This document shows positions 1 through 6,636 of a stretch of 8,649 nucleotides of DNA, piece after piece. The position numbers and the translations under genes are program-made. Origin of the DNA: Rhodospirillaceae bacterium. Its GTDB lineage: Bacteria > Pseudomonadota > Alphaproteobacteria > Rhodospirillales > Magnetovibrionaceae. The stretch is taken from NCBI GenBank assembly GCA_002401565.1, contig NVTL01000017.1:14399-23047 (forward strand), in the 5' to 3' direction. The first letter of the stretch is position 1. Each line of letters begins with the position of its first letter. The notes under the pieces are model-generated. The model had not been told where the DNA came from. It was given only the letters and a program-made list of their open reading frames with translations, and did not search any database.

Positions 1-1797
1 AACAAAGGCTTAGGCGAAGATTTTGTCGAAAATAAATGTGTGTCCAGTGGCACACCGTTTTTAACAGGTCTGCGCTCGCTGATTAAGGCGGGGGCTGTGT
101 TGAAAAAAGCCTGTCGCAACGATGCAAAGCTTTACAAATTTTTCGAAAACGACCTGACCATTAAGGCCCCCAAAGGGGCGGGGCGTGACGTTGGTATCTG
201 TGCCAGCGAAGTCACCACGGGCATCACCTGTGGCCCGTTAAGTTTTGTCGAAACTTTGGACAGTTTGGTCAGCGGCGGGGAAAGCCTTATCGAAGATATG
301 AGCTCCCCTGACAAGATGGCTTATAAAATTAAAATCAATACCGAAAAAATGCTGACGGTCGTTAGTAAACGTTTGGTCAATGCGGAATGCACCACGGCCT
401 CCTTTAAGGGCACGTACGCAAAGGCCAAAAAAACCAAGGATTTATTTTGGATCGATAGCTTTGCCGGGAAAACCTGTGCCAAAGGTTCTTTTTGGGACCC
501 GATTGATGGGGGCGCCTGTTATTCGTGTCCCAAGGGCATGAACAGAACGGCCTTTGCCGGCGTCACCAGCCCCATGGCCTGTGCCAAATCCGGGGCCTTT
601 GAAAAAGCCACCATGTGTTCGATTGCCAAGGTCTTTACCGGGGAAGAACCCGACGTCGAAACGACCCAATGCGTGATCAAAATTTTGGGCTCTTCTGAAT
701 CCATGAAACGCATTGAGATCGCGACAAATTCCACATTACCGTGGAAAGAAATGTGCGTCGAAACAGGGGAGCAAATTTATCTCATGGCGGCCGGTGCTGG
801 ATTGCAAAAAGTTGGTCAAAAAGTTTGGAACAGTCGGCAATCTAAGGCTTCTAGCCCCGACAAAGAACTTGGCAAAATCAAAGCGTTTTTCAAAGACAAG
901 TTGGACAAAGCCAAAAGCAAAGCCGACAAAATAACGGCAAAAAAGAAGTTCAAAGCCACGATGTATTTTTATCAGGCCGCTCGATTGGCTGGACCAGCTG
1001 CGCAAATGGCGGCCGTGACGTATGCCGAGGCCTTTTCTGCGGAAATGGATGAAGTCTGTGAATTTAAGTCTTCTAGCAAGCCCGCCAAAAAAATCACCAG
1101 CAAGCCTAACCCCCTGACCGAACTTAAAGGTCCAGCCAGTGATGTTGGGGCCGGGGGAACGGCGATTTGGAAGTTAGACACTCAAAAAACCAACGGTGGT
1201 TTTGCCATTCATCGCCTTAACGCCAAAAACGGCTGGGACAAAATGCCCGGTGCGGCCGTGCGTCTTGCCGTGGACCCAATGGGGGCTGCTTGGGTCATTA
1301 ATTCGAAAAACATTCTGTATCATTGGAATGCGAAGAAAAACAACTGGGATAAAATATCCGGCCAAAAAGCAACCGATGTTGGCGTGGGTCAAGACGGCAC
1401 GGTGTGGGTGATTGGTACGGACAAAGCCAACGGTGGTTTTGGCATTTATCGCCAAAATAAAAAGGGCAAAGGCTGGACCAAAATTCCGGGCTCTGCCACC
1501 CGCATTGACGTGGACAACAAAGGCAACGCCTGGATTGTTAATTCCATCAGTCGCATTTTCCGCTATACAGGCAAAACATGGCAAAGAGCCCCCGGTGCCG
1601 CCATTGACGTCGCGACGGGGCCCCAGGGCCGTGTTTATGTGGCGGGAACCAATCATGTTTTGTATCAATGGGATGGCAAAACGTGGATTAAGGTTAAAGG
1701 GTCTAAACCCAGCCAGAATCTGACCGTTAATGGCAACGGGCAAATTCTTTCGATTGGACCCAAGGGCAATATGGGGCTTACCCCCAGACCGAAATAA
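1..1797 (+). CDS. Cysteine-rich protein with C-terminal tectonin beta-propeller (5' partial)
   Basis: The frame is open from base 1, so the gene very probably starts upstream; the GTG at 40 is only the first possible start inside the window. The visible part has two regions. The N-terminal part (to about base 1130) carries 13 cysteines, including a Cys-x13-Cys-x2-Cys-x17-Cys unit at 475-582 with the core GGACYSCPKG and a following MNRT, which resembles the small cysteine-rich (GCC2/TNFR-like) repeats of extracellular proteins. A Lys-rich, probably helical stretch lies at 853-963. From about 1135 to 1764 there are five to six tectonin-like blades with recurring G(W)xK-P/S-G, DVG/DVA, AWVIN and LYxW elements and no cysteine. 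Tectonin propellers often bind carbohydrate or other surface ligands. The cysteine pattern implies an oxidising, exported location (inference; the signal peptide is not in view). The specific function is unknown. It ends 46 bases before the sugar-phosphate transferase and may be unrelated to it. Confidence 0.85.
   Translation, partial: NKGLGEDFVENKCVSSGTPFLTGLRSLIKAGAVLKKACRNDAKLYKFFENDLTIKAPKGAGRDVGICASEVTTGITCGPLSFVETLDSLVSGGESLIEDMSSPDKMAYKIKINTEKMLTVVSKRLVNAECTTASFKGTYAKAKKTKDLFWIDSFAGKTCAKGSFWDPIDGGACYSCPKGMNRTAFAGVTSPMACAKSGAFEKATMCSIAKVFTGEEPDVETTQCVIKILGSSESMKRIEIATNSTLPWKEMCVETGEQIYLMAAGAGLQKVGQKVWNSRQSKASSPDKELGKIKAFFKDKLDKAKSKADKITAKKKFKATMYFYQAARLAGPAAQMAAVTYAEAFSAEMDEVCEFKSSSKPAKKITSKPNPLTELKGPASDVGAGGTAIWKLDTQKTNGGFAIHRLNAKNGWDKMPGAAVRLAVDPMGAAWVINSKNILYHWNAKKNNWDKISGQKATDVGVGQDGTVWVIGTDKANGGFGIYRQNKKGKGWTKIPGSATRIDVDNKGNAWIVNSISRIFRYTGKTWQRAPGAAIDVATGPQGRVYVAGTNHVLYQWDGKTWIKVKGSKPSQNLTVNGNGQILSIGPKGNMGLTPRPK
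1138..1608 (+). repeat. Two-blade internal duplication in the tectonin region (period about 237 bp)
   Basis: The propeller coding sequence alternates between two blade types. One type contains a T-D/Q-K-x-NGGF-x-I-H/Y-R segment, the other an AWVIN-S segment followed by I-L/F-x-x. The pair occurs twice, with the second copy 79 codons after the first, followed by one shorter blade and a partial one. At DNA level the 15-mer CCAACGGTGGTTTTG is present at 1190-1204 and again at 1427-1441, exactly 237 bases later, and the flanking bases also match well. This points to duplication of a two-blade unit, not independent divergence of single blades. Confidence 0.7.
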
Positions 1798-1843
1798 TAT
1801 TGATTTTTATGACAGTTGGCTTCGTCTGTGGCACAAAGCAGGT

Positions 1844-2896
1844 ATGGATTTAAGCAGTTTCCTTTCGCACGTGGGCTTTGGCCTTGCCTTATGCCTGATC
1901 TCTTACGCTTTGACGCGTTTGATGATCGCGCGCGTGCGCATTATTGATGCCCCTAATGAACGGTCGTCGCACACGGTTCCAACGCCTCGGTCCGGCGGTA
2001 TTGCGATCTTAATCACCTTTTTTGTGGGCTTGGCCGCGGTCAAGCTGTTGGGCGGCGATCCGGCTTTGGATCAAGACTTCTTTTGGGTGTTTGTCGGCAC
2101 CGCATTGTTAATTGCCGTGGTGTCTATTTTTGATGATTTGGCGGGCTTAAGCTTTAAAGCCAAACTGCTGACCCAAATTGCTGCTGCCATCGTGGTGATG
2201 AGCTTTGGCGTGGTGGTTGACCGTTTGGGTCTGCCGGGCATTGGCATGGTGGATTTAGGGCTGTGGGGTTATCCGCTGACCTTGATCTGGATTGTCTGTC
2301 TGACCAATGCGTTTAATTTTATGGATGGTATTGATGGCTTGTCGGGCGGCACGGTGGTGGTGGCGGCAAGCTTTTTTGCGGCCATTACATTTTTGCAAGG
2401 CAGCACCTTTGTGTATTTGATGAGCATCGTTTTGGTGTGGTCGTGCTTGGGCTTTCTGATCTTAAACTGGCAGCCGGCCAAGATTTTCATGGGCGACAGC
2501 GGCAGTCAGTTTTTGGGCTTTGTATTGGCCGTTTTGGCAGTTATTGCCGGAAAATTTGATGCCTCGCATACGTCTTACATGGTCATGGTGTTGCTGTTTT
2601 TTCATTATATCTGGGACACTGCCTATACCTTTATTCGGCGTCTGAAAAATGGCGAGCGGGTGACCGATGCTCATCGTTCACACCTGTATCAATTGATGAA
2701 CCGTTTGGGGCTGTCGCATGTTCAGGTGACGTTGATTTATTTAAGCATTGGTGTGCTGCAAGGTTTGGGCGCCTTGGCGCTTATAAATCTGGACGGAAGC
2801 CTTCGCATGTTGGTTTTTTTGCCCTTTTTGGCTTTGCAAATCGGTCTGACCATCACGGTGACACGCCGCGCCCGGCAACAGGGACTTATTGCCTGA
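1844..2896 (+). CDS. Undecaprenyl-phosphate sugar-1-phosphate transferase, WecA/WbpL (MraY-like) family
   Basis: This integral inner-membrane enzyme transfers a sugar-1-phosphate (often GlcNAc-1-P or a related HexNAc-1-P) from its UDP donor to undecaprenyl phosphate, starting O-antigen, capsule or exopolysaccharide repeat units. In the 350-residue product the family signatures appear in order: DAPNERSSHTVPTPRSGG (residues 35-52), FDD (96-98, Mg-binding aspartates), NAFNFMDGIDGL (155-166), GDSGS (217-221) and DAHRSHLYQ (285-293, the C-terminal His motif). Multiple hydrophobic segments span the whole length. The frame is open back to an ATG at 1730, but that start would overlap the upstream gene by 68 bases and add a charged, family-atypical N-terminus. 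The ATG at 1844 puts the first membrane segment right after Met and gives a usual family length, although no good ribosome binding site precedes it. The sugar acceptor specificity (WecA, WbpL or other) cannot be read from sequence, so no symbol is given. galU follows after 27 bases, suggesting cotranscription. Confidence 0.92.
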   Translation: MDLSSFLSHVGFGLALCLISYALTRLMIARVRIIDAPNERSSHTVPTPRSGGIAILITFFVGLAAVKLLGGDPALDQDFFWVFVGTALLIAVVSIFDDLAGLSFKAKLLTQIAAAIVVMSFGVVVDRLGLPGIGMVDLGLWGYPLTLIWIVCLTNAFNFMDGIDGLSGGTVVVAASFFAAITFLQGSTFVYLMSIVLVWSCLGFLILNWQPAKIFMGDSGSQFLGFVLAVLAVIAGKFDASHTSYMVMVLLFFHYIWDTAYTFIRRLKNGERVTDAHRSHLYQLMNRLGLSHVQVTLIYLSIGVLQGLGALALINLDGSLRMLVFLPFLALQIGLTITVTRRARQQGLIA

Positions 2897-2923
2897 GCGC
2901 GAACGCTGTGGCATAAAATATAC

Positions 2924-3805
2924 ATGAGTATGAACAACGCCATTACCAAAGTCATTTTCCCGGTCGCAGGGCTTGGCACACGTTTTTTGCCCGCCACCAA
3001 AGCGATCCCCAAAGAAATGCTTCCGATCATCGACAAGCCGTTGATTCAATACGCGGTCGAAGAAGCGCGCGCGGCGGGAATCGAAGATTTCATCTTTGTT
3101 GTTGGCGATATGAACCAAGCTTTGTTAGAGGCTCATTTTGGGGAAAATGAAACCTTGAATGCGACCTTGGCAGAGCGTCAAAAAACGGCTGAGCTGAAAC
3201 GCGTTACGGACGCTTCAATTTCTGCCCCCAACATCCATTTCTGCACCCAAGACCAACCGTTGGGTTTAGGCCATGCGGTGTGGTGTGCAAGGGACTTTAT
3301 CGACGCGGGCGAATCCTTTGCGGTGATTTTGCCCGATGACTTGATTCAGGCGACGCCCGGCTGTTTGTCGCAAATGATGAAAGTCTGGCAGGATCGTGGC
3401 GGCAACGTTGTGGCGGTCGAAGACGTGCCACGCGAAATGACCAACCGGTATGGCATTTTGGACGTGACCAAAGACGACGGTCGCATTGCCACCGCGTGCG
3501 GTTTGGTGGAAAAACCAGAACCCGATGTGGCGCCTTCGACCCTATCGATTATTGGTCGTTATATTCTGGATGGCCGTGTGTTTGACCACTTGGACAAGCA
3601 ACAAGCTGGGGCGGGCGGTGAAATTCAATTGACCGATGCCATTTCCAAAACCATCAAAGATGTGGCCTTTCATGGGCTACGTTTTGACGGCCAGCGTTTT
3701 GATTGTGGGTCCATGGCGGGTTTTGTCGAAGCCAATGTGGCCTTTGCCTTGGCTCAAAAAGACCAAGAATCCGACGTTCGCGCGCGTCTTAAGCGCCACT
3801 TATAG
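2924..3805 (+). CDS. galU: UTP--glucose-1-phosphate uridylyltransferase
   Basis: The cytoplasmic enzyme makes UDP-glucose and pyrophosphate from UTP and glucose-1-phosphate, the entry point to UDP-glucose, UDP-galactose and UDP-glucuronate. The 293-residue length is normal for bacterial GalU. The nucleotide-binding signature FPVAGLGTRFLPATKAIPKE occupies residues 12-31, QPLGLGHA 111-118, the metal-site PDD 137-139, VEKP 195-198 and GGEIQLTDAI 231-240. Two ATGs compete for the start (2924 and 2930); neither has a convincing Shine-Dalgarno sequence, and both leave the domain intact, so 2924 is kept by default. The product feeds Ugd encoded just downstream and its substrate can come from the PMM/PGM two genes on. 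The last codons (RLKRHL) lie in the first copy of a 15-bp repeat that recurs right after the stop codon, so the C-terminus has probably been shaped by a small tandem duplication. Confidence 0.95.
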   Translation: MSMNNAITKVIFPVAGLGTRFLPATKAIPKEMLPIIDKPLIQYAVEEARAAGIEDFIFVVGDMNQALLEAHFGENETLNATLAERQKTAELKRVTDASISAPNIHFCTQDQPLGLGHAVWCARDFIDAGESFAVILPDDLIQATPGCLSQMMKVWQDRGGNVVAVEDVPREMTNRYGILDVTKDDGRIATACGLVEKPEPDVAPSTLSIIGRYILDGRVFDHLDKQQAGAGGEIQLTDAISKTIKDVAFHGLRFDGQRFDCGSMAGFVEANVAFALAQKDQESDVRARLKRHL

Positions 3806-3844
3806 CGTCTTAAGCGCCATAAAAGGTGTCCTTAAACACCACTT
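3784..3844 (+). repeat. Short direct repeats spanning the 3' end of galU
   Basis: The 15-mer GCGTCTTAAGCGCCA occurs at 3784-3798 (inside the last galU codons) and again at 3805-3819, beginning at the last base of the galU stop codon, a period of 21 bases. A third, degenerate copy, TTAAACACCACTT at 3832-3844, matches TTAAGCGCCACTT at 3789-3801 in 11 of 13 bases. Each copy is centred on CTTAAG or TTAA. The pattern could be a tandem duplication by slippage or a set of protein-binding sites; no function can be assigned. Confidence 0.65.
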
Positions 3845-3941
3845 GTGGCGTTCTTTATTCGTCGTTTTCCTTGCAAGGGGCGGCCCCATCGCTTAAAAAA
3901 GTACAAGTCTTAAGAATTGAATTTAAGTTGAGGGTTTCCCC
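3806..3941 (+). other. galU-ugd intergenic region with ugd ribosome binding site
   Basis: This 136-base gap separates galU from the tightly packed ugd group, so ugd may have its own promoter. It holds the second and third galU-end repeats, an inverted repeat CCAC-TT-GTGG (3839-3848), a perfect palindrome CCTTGCAAGG (3869-3878) overlapping a GGGG-CGG-CCCC inverted repeat (3877-3887), and another GTCTTAAG at 3907-3914. TTAA occurs three times here after the repeat block (3893, 3910, 3923). A weak promoter candidate is TTGCAA (3871-3876) with TAAAAA (3894-3899) at 17 bases. GAGGG at 3930-3934, seven bases before the ATG, is a convincing ugd ribosome binding site. No hairpin is followed by a T-run, so no intrinsic terminator is called, and no small gene was seen. 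Confidence 0.5.
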
Positions 3942-5252
3942 ATGCATGTTGCGATGATCGGCACCGGCTATGTTGGCTTGGTTTCAGGCGCTTGTTTCTC
4001 TGAATTTGGCGCAAATGTTGTTTGTGTTGATAAGGACGAAAAAAAGATCGAAATGCTGGAAAACGGTGTAATGCCGATTTACGAGCCCGGTCTTGACGAT
4101 TTGGTCGAAAACAATGTGAAAGCCGGACGTTTGACGTTCACCACCGATTTGGCTTCGGCGGTCAAAGACGCCTATGCGGTGTTTATCGCTGTGGGTACGC
4201 CAACCCGGCGCGGGGGTGGTCATGCGGACTTAAGCTATGTTTATGCCGCCGCCAAAGAAATCGCTGAAAACATGAACGGCTATACGGTTGTGGTCACCAA
4301 ATCCACGGTTCCCGTTGGCACCGGCGATGAAGTTGAACGCATCATCCGTGAAACCCGCCCGGATGCCGAATTCGATGTGGTTTCAAACCCCGAATTTTTG
4401 CGGGAAGGTTCGGCAATTGCCGATTTTATGCATCCCGACCGCGTGGTTTTGGGGACAGAATCTGAACGGGCGCAAAAAGTCATGAAAGATTTGTACCGTC
4501 CGTTGTCGTTGATCGAAACACCGATTTTGTTCACGTCGCGCACGTCTTCGGAACTGATTAAATATGCGGGCAATACGTTTTTAGCCACCAAAATCACCTT
4601 CATCAACGAAATCGCCGATTTGTGTGAAAAGGTTGGCGCCGACGTGCATCACGTGGCCAAAGGCATTGGCTTGGATGGTCGTATCGGTAAAAAGTTTCTG
4701 CACGCAGGCCCCGGTTACGGCGGATCGTGCTTTCCAAAAGACACCTTGGCTTTGGTGCACACAGCAAAAGACCACGGCGCGCCGCTGCGCATTGTCGAAG
4801 CCGTGGTGGACATCAACGACAAACGCAAAAAATCCATGGCAAATCGCATCATCAATGCCTGTGGTGGATCGGTTGCGGATAAAACCGTGGCGGTGTTGGG
4901 CGTGACGTTTAAGCCCAATACGGACGACATGCGCGACGCCCCCAGTTTGGACATCATTCCGGCCTTGATCGATTCAGGTGCCACCGTGCGGGCCTTTGAT
5001 CCCGAAGGCATGGACGAAGCCAAATACATGCTGCCCGGTGTAGATTGGTGTGAAGACGCGTATTCCACCATGATCGATGCCGACGTTTTGGTGATCATCA
5101 CCGAATGGAATGCGTTTCGTGGATTGGACATGGAACGGGTGAAAAAGCTTTTGAAACAGCCTTTGATGGTCGATCTTCGCAATATTTACGAGCCTTCTGA
5201 AATGGCCGCGCAGGGTTTTGTGTATCACTGCATCGGTCGTCAGGCGGTTTAA
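3942..5252 (+). CDS. ugd: UDP-glucose 6-dehydrogenase
   Basis: The enzyme oxidises UDP-glucose twice with NAD+ to UDP-glucuronate, the donor for acidic polysaccharides and precursor of UDP-xylose, UDP-galacturonate and UDP-Ara4N. The 436-residue protein has the three expected domains. The N-terminal Rossmann fold has GTGYVG at residues 7-12, VGTPTRRGGGHADLSY at 84-99 and TKSTVPVGT at 119-127. The substrate-binding segment has NPEFLREGSA at 149-158 with catalytic Glu, and Lys217 and Asn221-Glu area in KITFINE. The catalytic loop GPGYGGSCFPKD (256-267) carries the nucleophile Cys263. The C-terminal domain has FKPNTDDMRDAP at 323-334. The start is supported by GAGGG seven bases upstream and by the nucleotide-binding fold beginning at residue 2. 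The downstream PMM/PGM gene starts one base after the stop, so the two are surely cotranscribed. Confidence 0.97.
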   Translation: MHVAMIGTGYVGLVSGACFSEFGANVVCVDKDEKKIEMLENGVMPIYEPGLDDLVENNVKAGRLTFTTDLASAVKDAYAVFIAVGTPTRRGGGHADLSYVYAAAKEIAENMNGYTVVVTKSTVPVGTGDEVERIIRETRPDAEFDVVSNPEFLREGSAIADFMHPDRVVLGTESERAQKVMKDLYRPLSLIETPILFTSRTSSELIKYAGNTFLATKITFINEIADLCEKVGADVHHVAKGIGLDGRIGKKFLHAGPGYGGSCFPKDTLALVHTAKDHGAPLRIVEAVVDINDKRKKSMANRIINACGGSVADKTVAVLGVTFKPNTDDMRDAPSLDIIPALIDSGATVRAFDPEGMDEAKYMLPGVDWCEDAYSTMIDADVLVIITEWNAFRGLDMERVKKLLKQPLMVDLRNIYEPSEMAAQGFVYHCIGRQAV

Positions 5253-5253
5253 A

Positions 5254-6636
5254 ATGTCCCATATCCTCGACCCCGAAATTCTTCGTGAATACGATCTGCG
5301 TGGACAAGTGGACAAGAACTTTGGCGTGGACGATGTTTATGCCGTGGGGCGCACTTTTGGCGCGATTGTCAAAAATAAGGGCGGAACGCGTGTGGCCGTT
5401 GGTTACGACGGAAGATTGTCTTCGGTTGAATTGGAACAAAGTCTGGTCAAGGGCCTTGCCGCATCGGGTATTGCGGCTGTGCGTGTGGGCTGTGGTCCAA
5501 CGCCGATGATCAGCTTTGCCGGGGCAACGTTGGATGTGCAGGGGGCTTTGATGATCACCGGAAGCCACAATCCACCCGAATACAATGGCATTAAACTGAC
5601 CCTGGGCGACAAGCCCTTTTTTGGCGAAGACATTCAGGTTTTGGGCCGCATGTCGGCGGCGGGTGATTACCAAGACGGTGAGGCCGAACCTGTTGACCAT
5701 GCCATTTTCGAAACCTACGTTCAGCGTATTTTGCAAGATTTCAAACCCGGCAAAGACCTGACGGTGGCGTGGGATCCGGGCAACGGTTCCGGCGGCGAAG
5801 TGGTCGAGGCTTTGATTAAAGCTCTGCCCGGCACGCACCATGTGATCAACGGGGAAATCGATGGAACATTTCCGGCGCATCATCCCGATCCTACCGTTGA
5901 GGCGAATTTACAGCAGCTGAAAGACTTGGTTGCTGAAAAAAAATGCGATCTGGGTTTTGCCTTTGATGGCGACGCGGACCGTATTGGTCTGATCGACAGC
6001 CAAGGTCGTGTCTTGTGGGGGGATCAGATCTTGGTCCTTTTGGCGCGCGATGTGTTGGCGGACTTGCCCGGTGCGACCATCATCGCCGATGTCAAAGCCA
6101 GTCAGGTGTTTGTCGATGAGATTAAACGCATGGGCGGCGTGCCGTTGATTTGGAAAACTGGACATTCTTTGATTAAATCCAAAATGATCGAAACCGGATG
6201 CCCGCTGGCTGGGGAAATGAGCGCGCATATCTTCTTTAAACACGGCTATTACGGTTTTGATGATGCCTTGTATTCTGCGGTGCGGTTGCTCAGCATTATT
6301 GCGCGGTCCGATCAAAGCCTGGATGAAATGCGCGACGCCATGCCGCATATGATCAATACGCCAGAGTTGCGTTTTGATTGCCCCGAAGACCGTAAATTTG
6401 CGGTGGCCAAAGAAGTTCAAGATCGCTTGGCCAATAGAACCGATGTGGACGTTTTGACCATTGATGGCGTGCGCGTCACCAATGCGGATGGCTGGTGGTT
6501 GTTGCGGGCGTCCAATACACAGGCGGTTTTGGTCGCGCGGTGTGAAAGTTCAACCGAAGAAGGCCTAGAACGACTGAAAGCTCAGTTGAGCGAACAGTTA
6601 ATCGCGTCCGGCATTACCCCCCCTGATTTCAAATGA
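5254..6636 (+). CDS. Phosphomannomutase/phosphoglucomutase (AlgC-type alpha-D-phosphohexomutase)
   Basis: This cytoplasmic enzyme interconverts hexose 6- and 1-phosphates (mannose and/or glucose) through a phosphoserine. In the 460-residue product, the phosphoserine loop TGSHNPPEYNG has Ser104, the Mg-binding loop DGDADR sits at 238-243, KTGHS at 301-305, the sugar-specificity loop GEMSAH at 320-325 and the phosphate-binding RASNT at 418-422. The length is close to that of the AlgC family. The family usually reads GEMSGH; here the Gly is Ala. The frame is open to an ATG at 5218 inside ugd, but the ATG at 5254 gives the family-typical N-terminus (MSHILDPEILREYDLRG) and lies one base after the ugd stop, so translation is probably coupled. 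It can supply glucose-1-phosphate to GalU or mannose-1-phosphate to a GDP-mannose route not visible here. The two activities cannot be separated by sequence. Confidence 0.95.
   Translation: MSHILDPEILREYDLRGQVDKNFGVDDVYAVGRTFGAIVKNKGGTRVAVGYDGRLSSVELEQSLVKGLAASGIAAVRVGCGPTPMISFAGATLDVQGALMITGSHNPPEYNGIKLTLGDKPFFGEDIQVLGRMSAAGDYQDGEAEPVDHAIFETYVQRILQDFKPGKDLTVAWDPGNGSGGEVVEALIKALPGTHHVINGEIDGTFPAHHPDPTVEANLQQLKDLVAEKKCDLGFAFDGDADRIGLIDSQGRVLWGDQILVLLARDVLADLPGATIIADVKASQVFVDEIKRMGGVPLIWKTGHSLIKSKMIETGCPLAGEMSAHIFFKHGYYGFDDALYSAVRLLSIIARSDQSLDEMRDAMPHMINTPELRFDCPEDRKFAVAKEVQDRLANRTDVDVLTIDGVRVTNADGWWLLRASNTQAVLVARCESSTEEGLERLKAQLSEQLIASGITPPDFK

Noticed and set aside
1174..1743. 189-residue open frame on the minus strand
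   Set aside because: It lies wholly antisense to the tectonin blades, and its composition follows from the repeat codons; no recognisable domain or ribosome binding site.
1730..1843. Upstream ATG extending the WecA-like protein by 38 residues
   Set aside because: It would overlap the tectonin gene by 68 bases, has no ribosome binding site and adds a charged tail not typical of the family.
2889..2919. Promoter candidate for galU (TTGCCT with CATAAA or TAAAAT)
   Set aside because: The matches are modest, it would give a nearly leaderless transcript, and the 27-base gap fits readthrough from the WecA-like gene.
3825..3887. Intrinsic terminator after galU (GGTGT/ACACC or GGGG/CCCC hairpins)
   Set aside because: Stems are only four or five base pairs, and neither is followed by a T-run on the plus strand.
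3910..3926. CtrA-type site from paired TTAA
   Set aside because: The two TTAA are separated by nine bases, not the seven of a full CtrA site.
5218..5253. Upstream ATG extending PMM/PGM by 12 residues
   Set aside because: It lies inside ugd, and the ATG one base after the ugd stop gives the family-typical N-terminus.
5098..5883. 261-residue open frame on the minus strand
   Set aside because: It crosses the ugd and PMM/PGM coding regions, both of which have full catalytic motifs in the plus strand; the antisense product has no domain.
5908..6420. 170-residue minus-strand open frame
   Set aside because: It is antisense to the Mg-binding and sugar-binding parts of PMM/PGM and shows no family features.
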